DNA from: Eubacterium sp.
GTDB taxonomy: Bacteria; Bacillota; Clostridia; Lachnospirales; Lachnospiraceae
Length of the DNA stretch: 64,000 nucleotides
Direction: 5' to 3'
NCBI GenBank assembly: GCA_017433295.1
Contig: JAFRHL010000035.1
Location: 1 to 64,000 of the forward strand
Below are positions 34,336 to 42,250 of the stretch, piece by piece. The position numbers and the translations under genes are program-made. Position 1 is the first letter of the stretch; the number at the start of each line of letters is the position of its first letter. The notes beneath the pieces were generated by a model. It was given only the letters and a program-made list of their open reading frames with translations. It had not been told where the DNA came from and searched no databases.

Positions 34336-34638
34336 TCAAAATTTCAGCGGCCGCATGTAGGATTCACATAAGGCACACACCTTCTTGATACCCGCATCCC
34401 CATCAATGGAACTTAAGACCGTGAATCCCATATCCCTGAGTTTCTGTTGAACATATTTCTGCCGGGGACGTTCCTTCTTTCCCGGTGCTTTCAACTCAAC
34501 GAAGAACATTTCTCCACCTGGCAGCAAGATCATGCGATCAGGCACACCAGTATATCCGGGACTTACGAATTTCAGGCACATACACCCCAATGCTTCCACT
34601 CGTTCTTTCAGTTTACGTTCGACATCTCTTTCCTGCAT
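34336..34638 (-). CDS. VRR-NUC nuclease
   Basis: A 100-aa protein with KLKERVEALGCMCLKFVSPG, GVPDRMILLPGGEMFFVELK and a KKERPRQKYVQQKLRDMGF helix. The E...D...ExK arrangement (GVPDRM, FFVELKAPG) is the VRR-NUC form of the PD-(D/E)XK nuclease fold, usually a structure-specific nuclease working with the SNF2 helicase encoded next to it. Size is typical for phage forms. Confidence 0.9.
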   Translation of the reverse strand: MQERDVERKLKERVEALGCMCLKFVSPGYTGVPDRMILLPGGEMFFVELKAPGKKERPRQKYVQQKLRDMGFTVLSSIDGDAGIKKVCALCESYMRPLKF

Positions 34639-34831
34639 TCTTGCCTCCTGTCAAATTATTCCTGCGCGTAAAAGTGACCACTTGCACGGCTGTCTTTCTC
34701 ATCCACACACTGTCAAAATCGTTTAAACCTCATTTAAGATTCACGCAAGACCCATTTAAACCTTACGCAAATCTGGCTAAAATCCCAAGACAGGATTACG
34801 TTTCTCTCGCGCGCGTTATAGACATGTACGC

Positions 34832-34875
34832 ATTAGGCAGGTTAGGGAGTATTTATTCCCCCTAATCTACCTAAT
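34832..34875. other. Long imperfect hairpin next to iteron array
   Basis: A 16-bp stem (ATTAGGCAGGTTAGGG against CCCTAATCTACCTAAT, one mismatch and one G-T pair) closes a 12-base AT-rich loop. No U-run follows, so a terminator is unlikely. It lies in the 420-base gap 34639-35058 together with short repeats near 34727-34775 (TTTAAACCT and ACGCAA types). Confidence 0.5.
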
Positions 34876-34894
34876 TTATATACTCTATAGAAAT

Positions 34895-35053
34895 TTTTGT
34901 AATATTGTAATATTCTTTGAAAACCCTTATAGATAAAGGCTCTAAGCATATTACAACTTTTGTAATATCGTGTAATATTGTAAGAAGAAAATATTACAAT
35001 ATTACATTTTGAAAGCCTTTGTAATATGTTTGTAATGGATTTTGTAATATTGT
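34895..35053. repeat. AT-rich array of TTGTAATATT repeats (iteron-like)
   Basis: About ten copies of TTGTAATAT or its inverse occur in 160 bases (for example at 34897, 34905, 34948, 34960, 34970, 34991, 35019, 35042), in both orientations, in a very AT-rich stretch right after the VapE primase-helicase gene. Such arrays mark replication origins in many phages and plasmids; here this is inference from position and repeat density. Confidence 0.65.
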
Positions 35054-35058
35054 TTTCG

Positions 35059-37479
35059 TCATAAAAACTGTCGCTGATATCCCCGTTGCGTTGCGTAAGG
35101 TGCACCATCATAAAATGGCTTATCTGCCCTTACCCAGCCTTTACAACTTCCGATACAGGCGTTGATCTCTTTACGTTCTGTTGCCTTTAAATCGCTCTTT
35201 TTTCGCATAAACAGCTCACACCACACCTCAATAGCGGTAATTTTTAAACGTGGGACGAGTTTATAATCGCCTTTTACGTTAGATGCCCAATAGTCTCTGC
35301 GCCGATCAAGATCCCATTTTAACCAGTCTTCCGGTATCGGACGACTCATGAAATCATGTATCATCCCTTCCCATGGGGATGAGTCCCGGTGTTGTTCCTG
35401 ATGCTCTTTTGCGGCTTCTTCCAGGTCTCCGGTCAAATAAAGCTGCTCGCCCATCTGCCATCTCATTTTGGCTTCCGCCCAAACCTGAGTTACAATCTCA
35501 TCAGTCAGATCCCGCCATACGTTTCGTGCGTGTAGCTTCTTTCCCACATCCACCGGCCAGAATCTCCGATTCCCGGTCGTGTCCTGAAGGAAATCCATCT
35601 GGTTGCATGTCCCGAAGAATACACAGGACCTCGGTTGTTCCTTCATATTCCGGCCGTAAGCTGCCCGGTACCGGTCAGATCGTAATGAAAGGAACTGCTT
35701 AATTCTGGCAACATCCGTTCGACGGAATGCATCAAGCTCTGCCACCTCGACAATCCAGACACCCGGCAGCAGCTCCGCCGCCTCCTTGCCTTCAAATGTC
35801 CGTATACTGTCATTGAACCAGCCTTTAGACATCTTATCAAGGATGGTAGACTTGCCAATGCCCTGCGGACCACAAAGGATGAGCATGTTATCATATTTGC
35901 ATCCGGGATCCATGGCTCTTGCCACTGCCGCTGTGAAGGACTTCCTGCATACTGCCCTGCAGTATCCGGCCTTGTCGTCTTCGGCCCCCAGATAGTCGAT
36001 AAAAAGAGTATCCAGCCGGGGCAATCCATCCCACGACAAACTATTGAGGAAATCCTGAACCTCGTTGAATGCGTGGTTTGATGCATGGATATCCAGTGCA
36101 GCATCAATGTTTCCTCTGCCGGATATTTCATATGCCTTTTCCAGATACCAATACAGCCCATTACTATCGGTATCGGACCACAGCCGGCGAGTGTCATCGG
36201 TCGTCCATGGGAGCTTTCCAAGGACCTCCCCGCGTCCGGCAAATTGGTTCAGCGCAAATTTGCCTTTCAGCATCGGATCGTTGTTCAGGATAATCAGTAC
36301 GTTATTGATCGTGGATTTCGGGACTGTCGTTTTCGGTTTAAGCTCCAACTGTTTAATCCATTCAGTATCTGCCTCTTGATTTCCCGATGTAACGCCCTGA
36401 AAATCCTTTACAGCTTCCTCGTGCCGTTCTTTTGCTACCAAAGCAGAACAGAGCGGGTCAGCTATCGCAAAAGCACACATAGCCTCATATGACGGTAAAC
36501 GGTTATTGGGCGTGTCCGGCTTTGCTGTGTCATCTTTCTCCCCGAATTTATGTAGGCGGACAAGATCGAAACAATTGACCAGGCGACCACCGCATGGATC
36601 TGTCGCATGATGCGAATACAGGAATTTCCCGTTGTCATAGATCACGGCTCCGCCTGTCGTAGAGCCGCCCAGATATGTAAATCTATTCGGATCGTTATCT
36701 ACCGGTTCATAAATGCCCGGTATGAGCTTGTCCATCACGTTGAATACACTGCCATATGCACGGTTGAATGCTCCCACAATACCTGATTTAGTATCCGGGT
36801 CCCCCTGTTTTATTGCCATCTTCTGATAACTAACGGCTCCGGGAACCTGCGGCCAGCTCTGAAAATCCCTCCAGTCGGTGTAGCTCCCCAGCACCTTATC
36901 CGCAATAATGAACGGCGCATCCCGATACTTGAAAAGATATTCACTATCCACACTGCAGGATGGCCAGTACATCAGACGCGATGGTTCAAATGTCGTCGGG
37001 TCTGCCATCTGGATACCAATCTGAGCTGCCATCCAGCGTGCGATAGGTTCATACTCATCCGCCGACACAGTACGATCTAAAGGGAATAATAACCTCAAAC
37101 GAGGAGCCGTCTCTGTATGCTTTCTTGTGCTGTAAACGGCATATCCGCAGGACAGATTGTCGGCGGCTTTAAGTATTCCGTCTGTGCCGTATGGCGGGAT
37201 CGTATCAAAGTCCAGGGTTACTACATCTCTACCTGTGACTGCGGCGGCTTTTCGCCTGCCTCCGTGAAGAGTACCAGCCATAAAGCCGCCGACATCTTTC
37301 AAATCATCCTGCTGTGCTTTTTTAAGGGCAAAATACTGTGCAAGTGTTTCTGTTCCACGAGATGGTGTTTTCAATTTTTCCCACAGTTCTCCGACGGTCA
37401 GAGTCTGCGGCTTCCAGTTCATGTCTTTTCGACTGTTTCCCACCGTTATAGTGAGTTGCCGGTCATACTGTAATTTCAT
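35059..37479 (-). CDS. VapE-family primase-helicase
   Basis: An 806-aa protein. The N-terminal part (to about 200) resembles an archaeo-eukaryotic primase (DVVTLDFDTIPPYG, then APRLRLLFPLDR). The C-terminal part is a virulence-associated-E SF3-like helicase: Walker A LCGPQGIGKSTILDKM near 520, Walker B WIVEVAELDAF near 560, then SCVFFGTCN and TGNRRFWPVDV, the sensor and arginine regions. It should unwind and prime at the phage origin. It is preceded by a TTGACA/TATTAT promoter with TTTAGCT operators and followed by iterons. Confidence 0.92.
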   Translation of the reverse strand: MKLQYDRQLTITVGNSRKDMNWKPQTLTVGELWEKLKTPSRGTETLAQYFALKKAQQDDLKDVGGFMAGTLHGGRRKAAAVTGRDVVTLDFDTIPPYGTDGILKAADNLSCGYAVYSTRKHTETAPRLRLLFPLDRTVSADEYEPIARWMAAQIGIQMADPTTFEPSRLMYWPSCSVDSEYLFKYRDAPFIIADKVLGSYTDWRDFQSWPQVPGAVSYQKMAIKQGDPDTKSGIVGAFNRAYGSVFNVMDKLIPGIYEPVDNDPNRFTYLGGSTTGGAVIYDNGKFLYSHHATDPCGGRLVNCFDLVRLHKFGEKDDTAKPDTPNNRLPSYEAMCAFAIADPLCSALVAKERHEEAVKDFQGVTSGNQEADTEWIKQLELKPKTTVPKSTINNVLIILNNDPMLKGKFALNQFAGRGEVLGKLPWTTDDTRRLWSDTDSNGLYWYLEKAYEISGRGNIDAALDIHASNHAFNEVQDFLNSLSWDGLPRLDTLFIDYLGAEDDKAGYCRAVCRKSFTAAVARAMDPGCKYDNMLILCGPQGIGKSTILDKMSKGWFNDSIRTFEGKEAAELLPGVWIVEVAELDAFRRTDVARIKQFLSLRSDRYRAAYGRNMKEQPRSCVFFGTCNQMDFLQDTTGNRRFWPVDVGKKLHARNVWRDLTDEIVTQVWAEAKMRWQMGEQLYLTGDLEEAAKEHQEQHRDSSPWEGMIHDFMSRPIPEDWLKWDLDRRRDYWASNVKGDYKLVPRLKITAIEVWCELFMRKKSDLKATERKEINACIGSCKGWVRADKPFYDGAPYATQRGYQRQFL

Positions 37480-37495
37480 TCACCAGTCTCCTTTG

Positions 37496-37570
37496 ATTAG
37501 CTATAGGTTAATTATAGCTTACTTTTTTTAGCTGTAATCATATAATAATTTAGCTGTCCGATTTTGTCAA
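37496..37570 (-). promoter_or_regulatory. Promoter with TTTAGCT operators before VapE gene
   Basis: Minus strand TTGACA (37570-37565), 17 bases, TATTAT (37547-37542). The spacer contains AGCTAAAT. Three more TAGCT sites follow (about 37498, 37514, 37529), one adjoining a second TATAAT (about 37510-37515). The same half-site lies in both main lysogeny promoters, so the repressor probably controls replication directly here too. Confidence 0.7.
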
Positions 37571-38011
37571 TCCATCAGCAAAATGTTTTTGGCTACTTCG
37601 CTTCATCCGGGCAAGCTGTCTGTTGATTTTGTAATCTGCCATGGATATCAGTTCTTCACGGCTCATCCCGATCTCTGGCATAATCTGATCAATAAGTACA
37701 AGGACATCTGTAATTTCCAGTTTCATGTCAGTCTGCAGTTTCCCCAGTGTAGCTCTATCCGCTCCCCCGATCACCCCTCTACGGACCTTACTTGCCGCCT
37801 GGGCCAGTTCAGCGCACTCTTCCATAAGCTGTGTCAACTGTTCTGTCAAACCGTAACTTTCCATAACCTTCCTGTTATTGCTTCTAAGCTTTTTGAATTG
37901 CGTCATTTCCTTTAGTTCCTTCTTCCGGTCTTTTATCGTATTGCTGATTGCCTGAAAGGCTGTATCATCTTTGCAACCGGAGCCATTATATTTCCTTTCA
38001 TCCCTGCACAA
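37550..38011 (-). CDS. MazG-like nucleotide pyrophosphohydrolase
   Basis: A 153-aa protein. The all-alpha NTP-PPase motif is present: LMEECAELAQAASKVRRG (EExxE-like, about 69-86) and EITDVLVLIDQIM (ExxD, about 103-115). Start TTG 38011 is taken because AAGGAG is eight bases upstream. The N-terminal CKDDTAFQAISN segment is common in phage members. May hydrolyse (p)ppGpp-like or modified nucleotides; specificity unknown. The VapE promoter lies inside its 3' end. Confidence 0.78.
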   Translation of the reverse strand: MCRDERKYNGSGCKDDTAFQAISNTIKDRKKELKEMTQFKKLRSNNRKVMESYGLTEQLTQLMEECAELAQAASKVRRGVIGGADRATLGKLQTDMKLEITDVLVLIDQIMPEIGMSREELISMADYKINRQLARMKRSSQKHFADGLTKSDS

Positions 38012-38012
38012 A

Positions 38013-38582
38013 TCATTTCACTCCTTCAACCATTTCAGCCATACGGATGATCTTACCAACATCATCAGCTTCGGCATTGATATCTTTTGCTATTTCTTCA
38101 ATGGACCATTCTGCATTCCTTAAGGCAAATATCTTTCCAATATCCAACTTGCCTTTATAATCTTTATCTTTGATCCAGTCATAGGCATCCTTGAGTTCTT
38201 CTTCCAGCTGCTGGATCTTAAACTTATAATCCTCAGTCTGCTTTGATACCTCACTTGCCAGCTTCTGGGATTCATGTTTTAAATCTTCAATCTGCTTTTC
38301 GCAGTTCATCTTTTCTGCCTTAACAACGGCTAGTTCCGCGCGTGTATCCGCATAGTCCTTGTCCATCTTGCTGATCTCAGACGGATCCATGCCGGTATCA
38401 CGATATTTCGTGAGAAGGCTGCTATCCCCTTTTACCATCACTTCGATATGTGAATATGGTATGTGGTTTATAATGCCATTCATCAGAAGATCTGCTGTCA
38501 CTGCATTTTTAAGTAGAGCTGTAAATTCTGTTACCTTTATTTCAATTCTATCCTCTTTGCCTAAAGCATCTGCAATCCCCAT
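38013..38582 (-). CDS. Coiled-coil protein of early operon
   Basis: A 189-aa protein. Residues about 75-135 form a long heptad coiled coil (AELAVVKAEKMNCEKQIEDL). The C-terminus has WSIEEIAKDINAEADDVGKI, a possible HTH. Unknown family. It ends one base before the MazG-like TTG start. DNA-binding accessory role possible. Confidence 0.6.
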   Translation of the reverse strand: MGIADALGKEDRIEIKVTEFTALLKNAVTADLLMNGIINHIPYSHIEVMVKGDSSLLTKYRDTGMDPSEISKMDKDYADTRAELAVVKAEKMNCEKQIEDLKHESQKLASEVSKQTEDYKFKIQQLEEELKDAYDWIKDKDYKGKLDIGKIFALRNAEWSIEEIAKDINAEADDVGKIIRMAEMVEGVK

Positions 38583-38607
38583 ATAATTAATCCTCCTCCA
38601 TTTTTCA

Positions 38608-38946
38608 TTACCACTTTATCTCGCAATAATCATCGTTGCATGTACAGTCTGGTTCCTCTTCTATTACTGTCGGTGCCGCTTCCATAATCCTTCTCGCTCT
38701 GCCTGCTGGACCCTCATGCTGTCTATCATACTCCGCAAAAAGATAATCTCTGTCTACCAGATCGCCATGTTTCTCAGGAATCTCCACAAGCGGACACTCA
38801 TCTTGCCTTTTATAGCCTTCCTTTGTGGTATACTCAAATCCAGTAAAAGGGCAACCCCATGTATATAAGGCATCTGACCCCTCGCTTTTTATTTGGCATT
38901 TTAAGCAACTATCTGGCATCTTCATCCCCTTTATGATTATACTCAT
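38608..38946 (-). CDS. Small Cys-rich protein
   Basis: A 112-aa protein with MPDSCLKCQIKSE, WGCPFTGFEY, DECPLVEIPEKHGDLVDRD and CTCNDDYCEIKW: eight cysteines, pattern of a zinc-binding protein common in Clostridia phage early regions (KHGDLVDRDYL is a recurring phrase). Function unknown. Overlaps the upstream gene by four bases. Confidence 0.7.
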   Translation of the reverse strand: MSIIIKGMKMPDSCLKCQIKSEGSDALYTWGCPFTGFEYTTKEGYKRQDECPLVEIPEKHGDLVDRDYLFAEYDRQHEGPAGRARRIMEAAPTVIEEEPDCTCNDDYCEIKW

Positions 38947-39371
38947 GATTCATCCTCCTTTGATTTCTCTCTGCATTTCCAAATACGATACCAACCTTCA
39001 CGCTTTTCTGGATACAGTTCATGTGTTTTGAAAAAATCACCCATCTTGTCTATGCAATACGATTCATCCATTTCGCAATCATGGAATTCATCATTCCAAT
39101 TTTTACAATCAGGACAGATAAACTCTCGACACACATCTCCGCATCCTTCATCAAATCCCCAGCTGTCCATGCCTTCATCCGGATCGCAATAATCCCAGAT
39201 TGCAGATATTACTCGATGACACGTAAGATGAGAATGCCACTGACAGAAATCACCATCAAATATAAACGTTTGATAGTTGTATTTCTCACCTTTTTTGATT
39301 TTTTGTCGGCACCAATCGCATTGATGCTCTTTCCGGGAAACTACGTCCTTATTTGTTAAAGATTGATACAT
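38943..39371 (-). CDS. Zinc-binding protein
   Basis: A 142-aa protein with HQCDWCRQKIKKGEKY (a treble-clef-like CxxC) and later HLTCHR and FICPDCKNW pairs, probably two zinc sites. The start resembles HNH/DksA-like zinc proteins but no catalytic motif is clear. Unknown function. Confidence 0.65.
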   Translation of the reverse strand: MYQSLTNKDVVSRKEHQCDWCRQKIKKGEKYNYQTFIFDGDFCQWHSHLTCHRVISAIWDYCDPDEGMDSWGFDEGCGDVCREFICPDCKNWNDEFHDCEMDESYCIDKMGDFFKTHELYPEKREGWYRIWKCREKSKEDES

Positions 39372-39498
39372 TACTTTTCCTTTCCCGGCCTATTTCTCCA
39401 GCTCGTTTCTTCCACTTCTCATAGGCCTCTTTTCGCCTGCAAGGATCTCTACCCGCACAGATCGGCGCTTTTACGCATATCTCACATGGACATCTCAT
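39349..39498 (-). CDS. Small Cys-rich protein (49 aa)
   Basis: ATG 39498, product RCPCEICVKAPICAGRDPCR plus a basic helix. CxC, CxxC-like spacing suggests one zinc knuckle. Start overlaps the NADAR gene stop (ATGA) and its end overlaps the next gene by 23 bases. Function unknown. Confidence 0.6.
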   Translation of the reverse strand: MRCPCEICVKAPICAGRDPCRRKEAYEKWKKRAGEIGRERKSNVSIFNK

Positions 39499-39947
39499 AT
39501 ATTCTCTCCTTCATATCTGATCTTATCTCTGACAGCCATTAATATAATTCCAAGCCAATTTTCTCCCGGAATGTCCCGGCAGTTTGGGCATTGACAATCA
39601 CCGAAAAAATTATCATGCCAATAGTTCCCTTCGACCAGATCCTGCTTCCCTGTCTGCAAAAGCAGTGTAGCCAACTCTCCATGCTGCTCGAATTTTGCCT
39701 GAACAACCTCCAGCATAATCCTTGCCTTATTATCGTCCCAGTCAGGTACCATCTCGATCTGCTTTCCCAGCTGTTTTGCATTATCCGGTGACAGTGATGT
39801 GAACATCTCTTTATCTGATTCCCTCTTACATTTCTGTGCCTGATAAGCTGCTTCACTGTTCCGGTAGAGTTTTCCTTTATATTGGATTGGACAAGGGTCA
39901 TAGTAGTTACTTAAGAATTCATACGCTCCTCTGAATAACTTTATCAT
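39495..39947 (-). CDS. NADAR (YbiA-like) domain protein
   Basis: A 150-aa protein with LFRGAYEFLSNYYDPCPIQY, a SEAAYQAQKCKRESDKEMF helix and ENWLGIILMAVRDKIRYEGE. This is the NADAR fold (YbiA/COG3236). Members split N-glycosidic bonds, for example in riboflavin intermediates, and some remove ADP-ribose from nucleic acids (family knowledge). Here a phage that seems to carry ADP-ribosyltransferase-like proteins also has NADAR. ATG 39947 follows GAGAGGAG. Confidence 0.9.
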   Translation of the reverse strand: MIKLFRGAYEFLSNYYDPCPIQYKGKLYRNSEAAYQAQKCKRESDKEMFTSLSPDNAKQLGKQIEMVPDWDDNKARIMLEVVQAKFEQHGELATLLLQTGKQDLVEGNYWHDNFFGDCQCPNCRDIPGENWLGIILMAVRDKIRYEGENI

Positions 39948-39962
39948 CGGTATCACTCCTCT

Positions 39963-40376
39963 CTATAATAATCCTTCTTCTTTCATACATGCTGTAGGAA
40001 CATCAATATCAAGTTCTTCTTTGATCGTCGCTACGTAGTCGGCCCAATTTACAAGACCGGAAGACATGCAGTCAACTTTAAGATTCCATCGGTGAATGAA
40101 ATCCAGGCATCGCTTTTTACCAAATCCGAACAGATCATGTAGGACCATCAGAGTCTGACACATATAACTCTCATACATGCACCATTTTATCTGCTCCAGT
40201 CCGACATCGATCTCTTTTGAAGTGATTGGCAGTTTTACCGGCATCTTGCCTCTTTTTACGATTTCAGCTGCTATCAGTTCAGCGGCCTTTTTTTCTCCAG
40301 CATCTCGCAGGAGTCTGTACGCCATATCAAGGCCCTGCATCCGGCCACGGTTATACTCATCAAATTTTTTTGCCAC
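39963..40376 (-). CDS. Unknown early protein (137 aa)
   Basis: Starts with GTG 40376 behind AGAGGTGA; AKKFDEYNRGRMQGLDMAYR and a repeated GKKAAELIAAE-like helix follow, then DLFGFGKKRCLDFIHRWN. The FGFGKKR segment recalls small helical proteins found downstream of phage sigma-like regulators. No family assigned. Six bases from the stop of the fusion regulator. Confidence 0.6.
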   Translation of the reverse strand: MAKKFDEYNRGRMQGLDMAYRLLRDAGEKKAAELIAAEIVKRGKMPVKLPITSKEIDVGLEQIKWCMYESYMCQTLMVLHDLFGFGKKRCLDFIHRWNLKVDCMSSGLVNWADYVATIKEELDIDVPTACMKEEGLL

Positions 40377-40381
40377 GAATA

Positions 40382-41266
40382 TCACCTCTTTTCGTCGGCA
40401 TATTTCAACTCAATACCAAGATCCTTTAATTTTAAAATTATTTCTTCCATGGACTTCCTTCCAAGGTTTCGGATCTTTGCAAGGTCATCAATAGTCATTT
40501 CCTCCAGATCAGAAACATATGCGATACCTGCCCTTATCAGACAGTTGTAACTGCGGACTGACAAATCTAATTCTGCAATAGAAATCTGTGGTTTTTCCTC
40601 TACGCTTTTTTCAACTTCTTGCAGTTCATCCTCACCGACATATTCTTTTAAACGCATCTTAAGATTCATGTTTTCCAGCCTCAGACGGTCCCTCTCTGTA
40701 GCAATCTCATAGGCCTTGTTCATGGTATCCATCTGCCAATACTTCCAGTGTTTCGGGTTCCTTAGTTTCCTTATGGCCTTTTTCTCAACCTGACGGATTC
40801 TTTCACGGGTCACGTTAAAATACTTACCTGTCTGCTCATAAGTCAAACCATTTTGAAAACGTAACTGAATAACTTTTTTTTCTCTGTCAGTAAGAGAATC
40901 TATCGACTTTAATAACGCAGGAACATAGACACTGTACACCGACGCCATTGTCTCATCCTCGGTGTAGCCCTTATCCCCTGGAATCCAGAACCCTACTTCC
41001 GCAGCAAGATTATATGGGTAGAACGACAGGATATCAGCATCAAGCCGGAAGTCTTCTATATTTGTCACTCCATCAGTCAGATCTCCTATCGTACATCCCA
41101 AAACCTCTGCATATTGTGCCAGACTTTCAAGGGACATTTTGCCGTCTCTGATATGATTGCGTATCGTGCTTTCGCTTTTCCGCATCTTTTTGGCAAGCTC
41201 CGTCTTTGTCAGATTTCTTGCTTTACGTAAGCAGTCTATATTTTCACCAATTTTTTCATATACCAT
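40382..41266 (-). CDS. Fusion regulator: XRE HTH, sigma region 4, RNAP alpha CTD
   Basis: A 294-aa protein. Residues about 1-60 are an XRE-type HTH ([20 protein letters not shown], then [19 protein letters not shown]). About 122-175 match sigma-70 region 4 ([20 protein letters not shown], then [20 protein letters not shown]). About 230-290 match the alpha C-terminal domain ([20 protein letters not shown], then [16 protein letters not shown]). The DNA-binding residues equivalent to R265, N268, C269, G296, K298 and S299 of E. coli alpha are conserved ([12 protein letters not shown]). Probably a transcription regulator that contacts promoter DNA and RNA polymerase. Start ATG 41266, behind AGGAGGGTG. 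Confidence 0.88.
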   Translation of the reverse strand: MVYEKIGENIDCLRKARNLTKTELAKKMRKSESTIRNHIRDGKMSLESLAQYAEVLGCTIGDLTDGVTNIEDFRLDADILSFYPYNLAAEVGFWIPGDKGYTEDETMASVYSVYVPALLKSIDSLTDREKKVIQLRFQNGLTYEQTGKYFNVTRERIRQVEKKAIRKLRNPKHWKYWQMDTMNKAYEIATERDRLRLENMNLKMRLKEYVGEDELQEVEKSVEEKPQISIAELDLSVRSYNCLIRAGIAYVSDLEEMTIDDLAKIRNLGRKSMEEIILKLKDLGIELKYADEKR

Positions 41267-41284
41267 CGGCACCCTCCTATCTTT

Positions 41285-42250
41285 TTAAGTGTTTACCTCA
41301 CTCCCGCAAATCGGACATGTCGAGAGTCCATCAGGAAGCTTTATTCCACATTTTGTGCATCGAAGTAAGACAGTTGTATCTGCTCCTTTTTCTTTATACT
41401 CATTTTCGATTTCAATCATATTATTTTCCATTAAATCGAAATAGCTGTCTTTCAGCTCAATGCCTACAGCCCTACGTCCCATAGACACCGCCTGATAAGG
41501 GACTGAACCTATACCAGCAAACGGATCCAGGACGATATCATCCGGATTGGTCCACAGATCAATTCCTCTTTCGATCACATCAAGCTGTAAAGGACAGATA
41601 TGCTTTTCATCCTTTTCGGCTCTCGCTGATTTTCTCTGCAGCGTATTGCTTTGCCGGATATCCATCCAAACGGGAGACGCATATCTCTGCCACACATTAA
41701 CCGGAAAGGATTCATGAGTATGCGGAATCGGCTCCGGATTATCACCCGGCTTTCGGAATGTGACTAAATAATCCGGTAATCCCTGCCTGCACATTGCGCT
41801 ATCTTTTCTGATCTGTTTGTGTAGCAATCCCAGCGCCTTCGTCCTTTGCATCTCCGTGACCGGATTCTTCCAGATACATACCTCACTATGAAAGATGAAT
41901 CCTGATTCGATAAACTGCCTGATAATATCACCACGGAAATCTTTCACTCCTATATACCCATCGCGGCTTTTCATAGCAGGAAGGTTCATACAATGAACGG
42001 ACACGAGACGGCCCGGCATTGTTATCCGATACAGTTCTTCTATAAGATAATTGAAATGCTGCTGAAATTCATTATTATCTCTGCTGTTGCCCATATCCCT
42101 GTCACTGCTTGAATATGTATACAAAGATGCGAAGGGTGGGGAAAAGATAGAATAATGAATACTGTTGTCCGGTAATCCTCTCACGACCTCTACACAATCA
42201 CCCTGATACAGGGCATAGCGTTGATCTACTTTCTGGTTAAGCACATTCAT
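41285..42250 (-). CDS. N4/N6 DNA methyltransferase with zinc ribbon
   Basis: A 321-aa protein. Catalytic motif IV is SIFSPPFASLYTY (SPPF; about 33-45), AdoMet motif I is DDIVLDPFAGIGSVPYQ (about 240-256), the beta-class order of amino methyltransferases. The C-terminus has a zinc ribbon CTKCGIKLPDGLSTCPICGS. It overlaps the SNF2 gene upstream by 14 bases. The product probably protects phage DNA from host restriction or marks it. No cognate endonuclease gene is obvious. Confidence 0.88.
   Translation of the reverse strand: MNVLNQKVDQRYALYQGDCVEVVRGLPDNSIHYSIFSPPFASLYTYSSSDRDMGNSRDNNEFQQHFNYLIEELYRITMPGRLVSVHCMNLPAMKSRDGYIGVKDFRGDIIRQFIESGFIFHSEVCIWKNPVTEMQRTKALGLLHKQIRKDSAMCRQGLPDYLVTFRKPGDNPEPIPHTHESFPVNVWQRYASPVWMDIRQSNTLQRKSARAEKDEKHICPLQLDVIERGIDLWTNPDDIVLDPFAGIGSVPYQAVSMGRRAVGIELKDSYFDLMENNMIEIENEYKEKGADTTVLLRCTKCGIKLPDGLSTCPICGSEVNT

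Noticed and set aside
34842..35111. Minus-strand 89-codon frame over the iteron array
   Set aside because: Asn/Ile/Tyr-rich translation simply reflects the AT repeats; no ribosome site; overlaps the VapE gene end.
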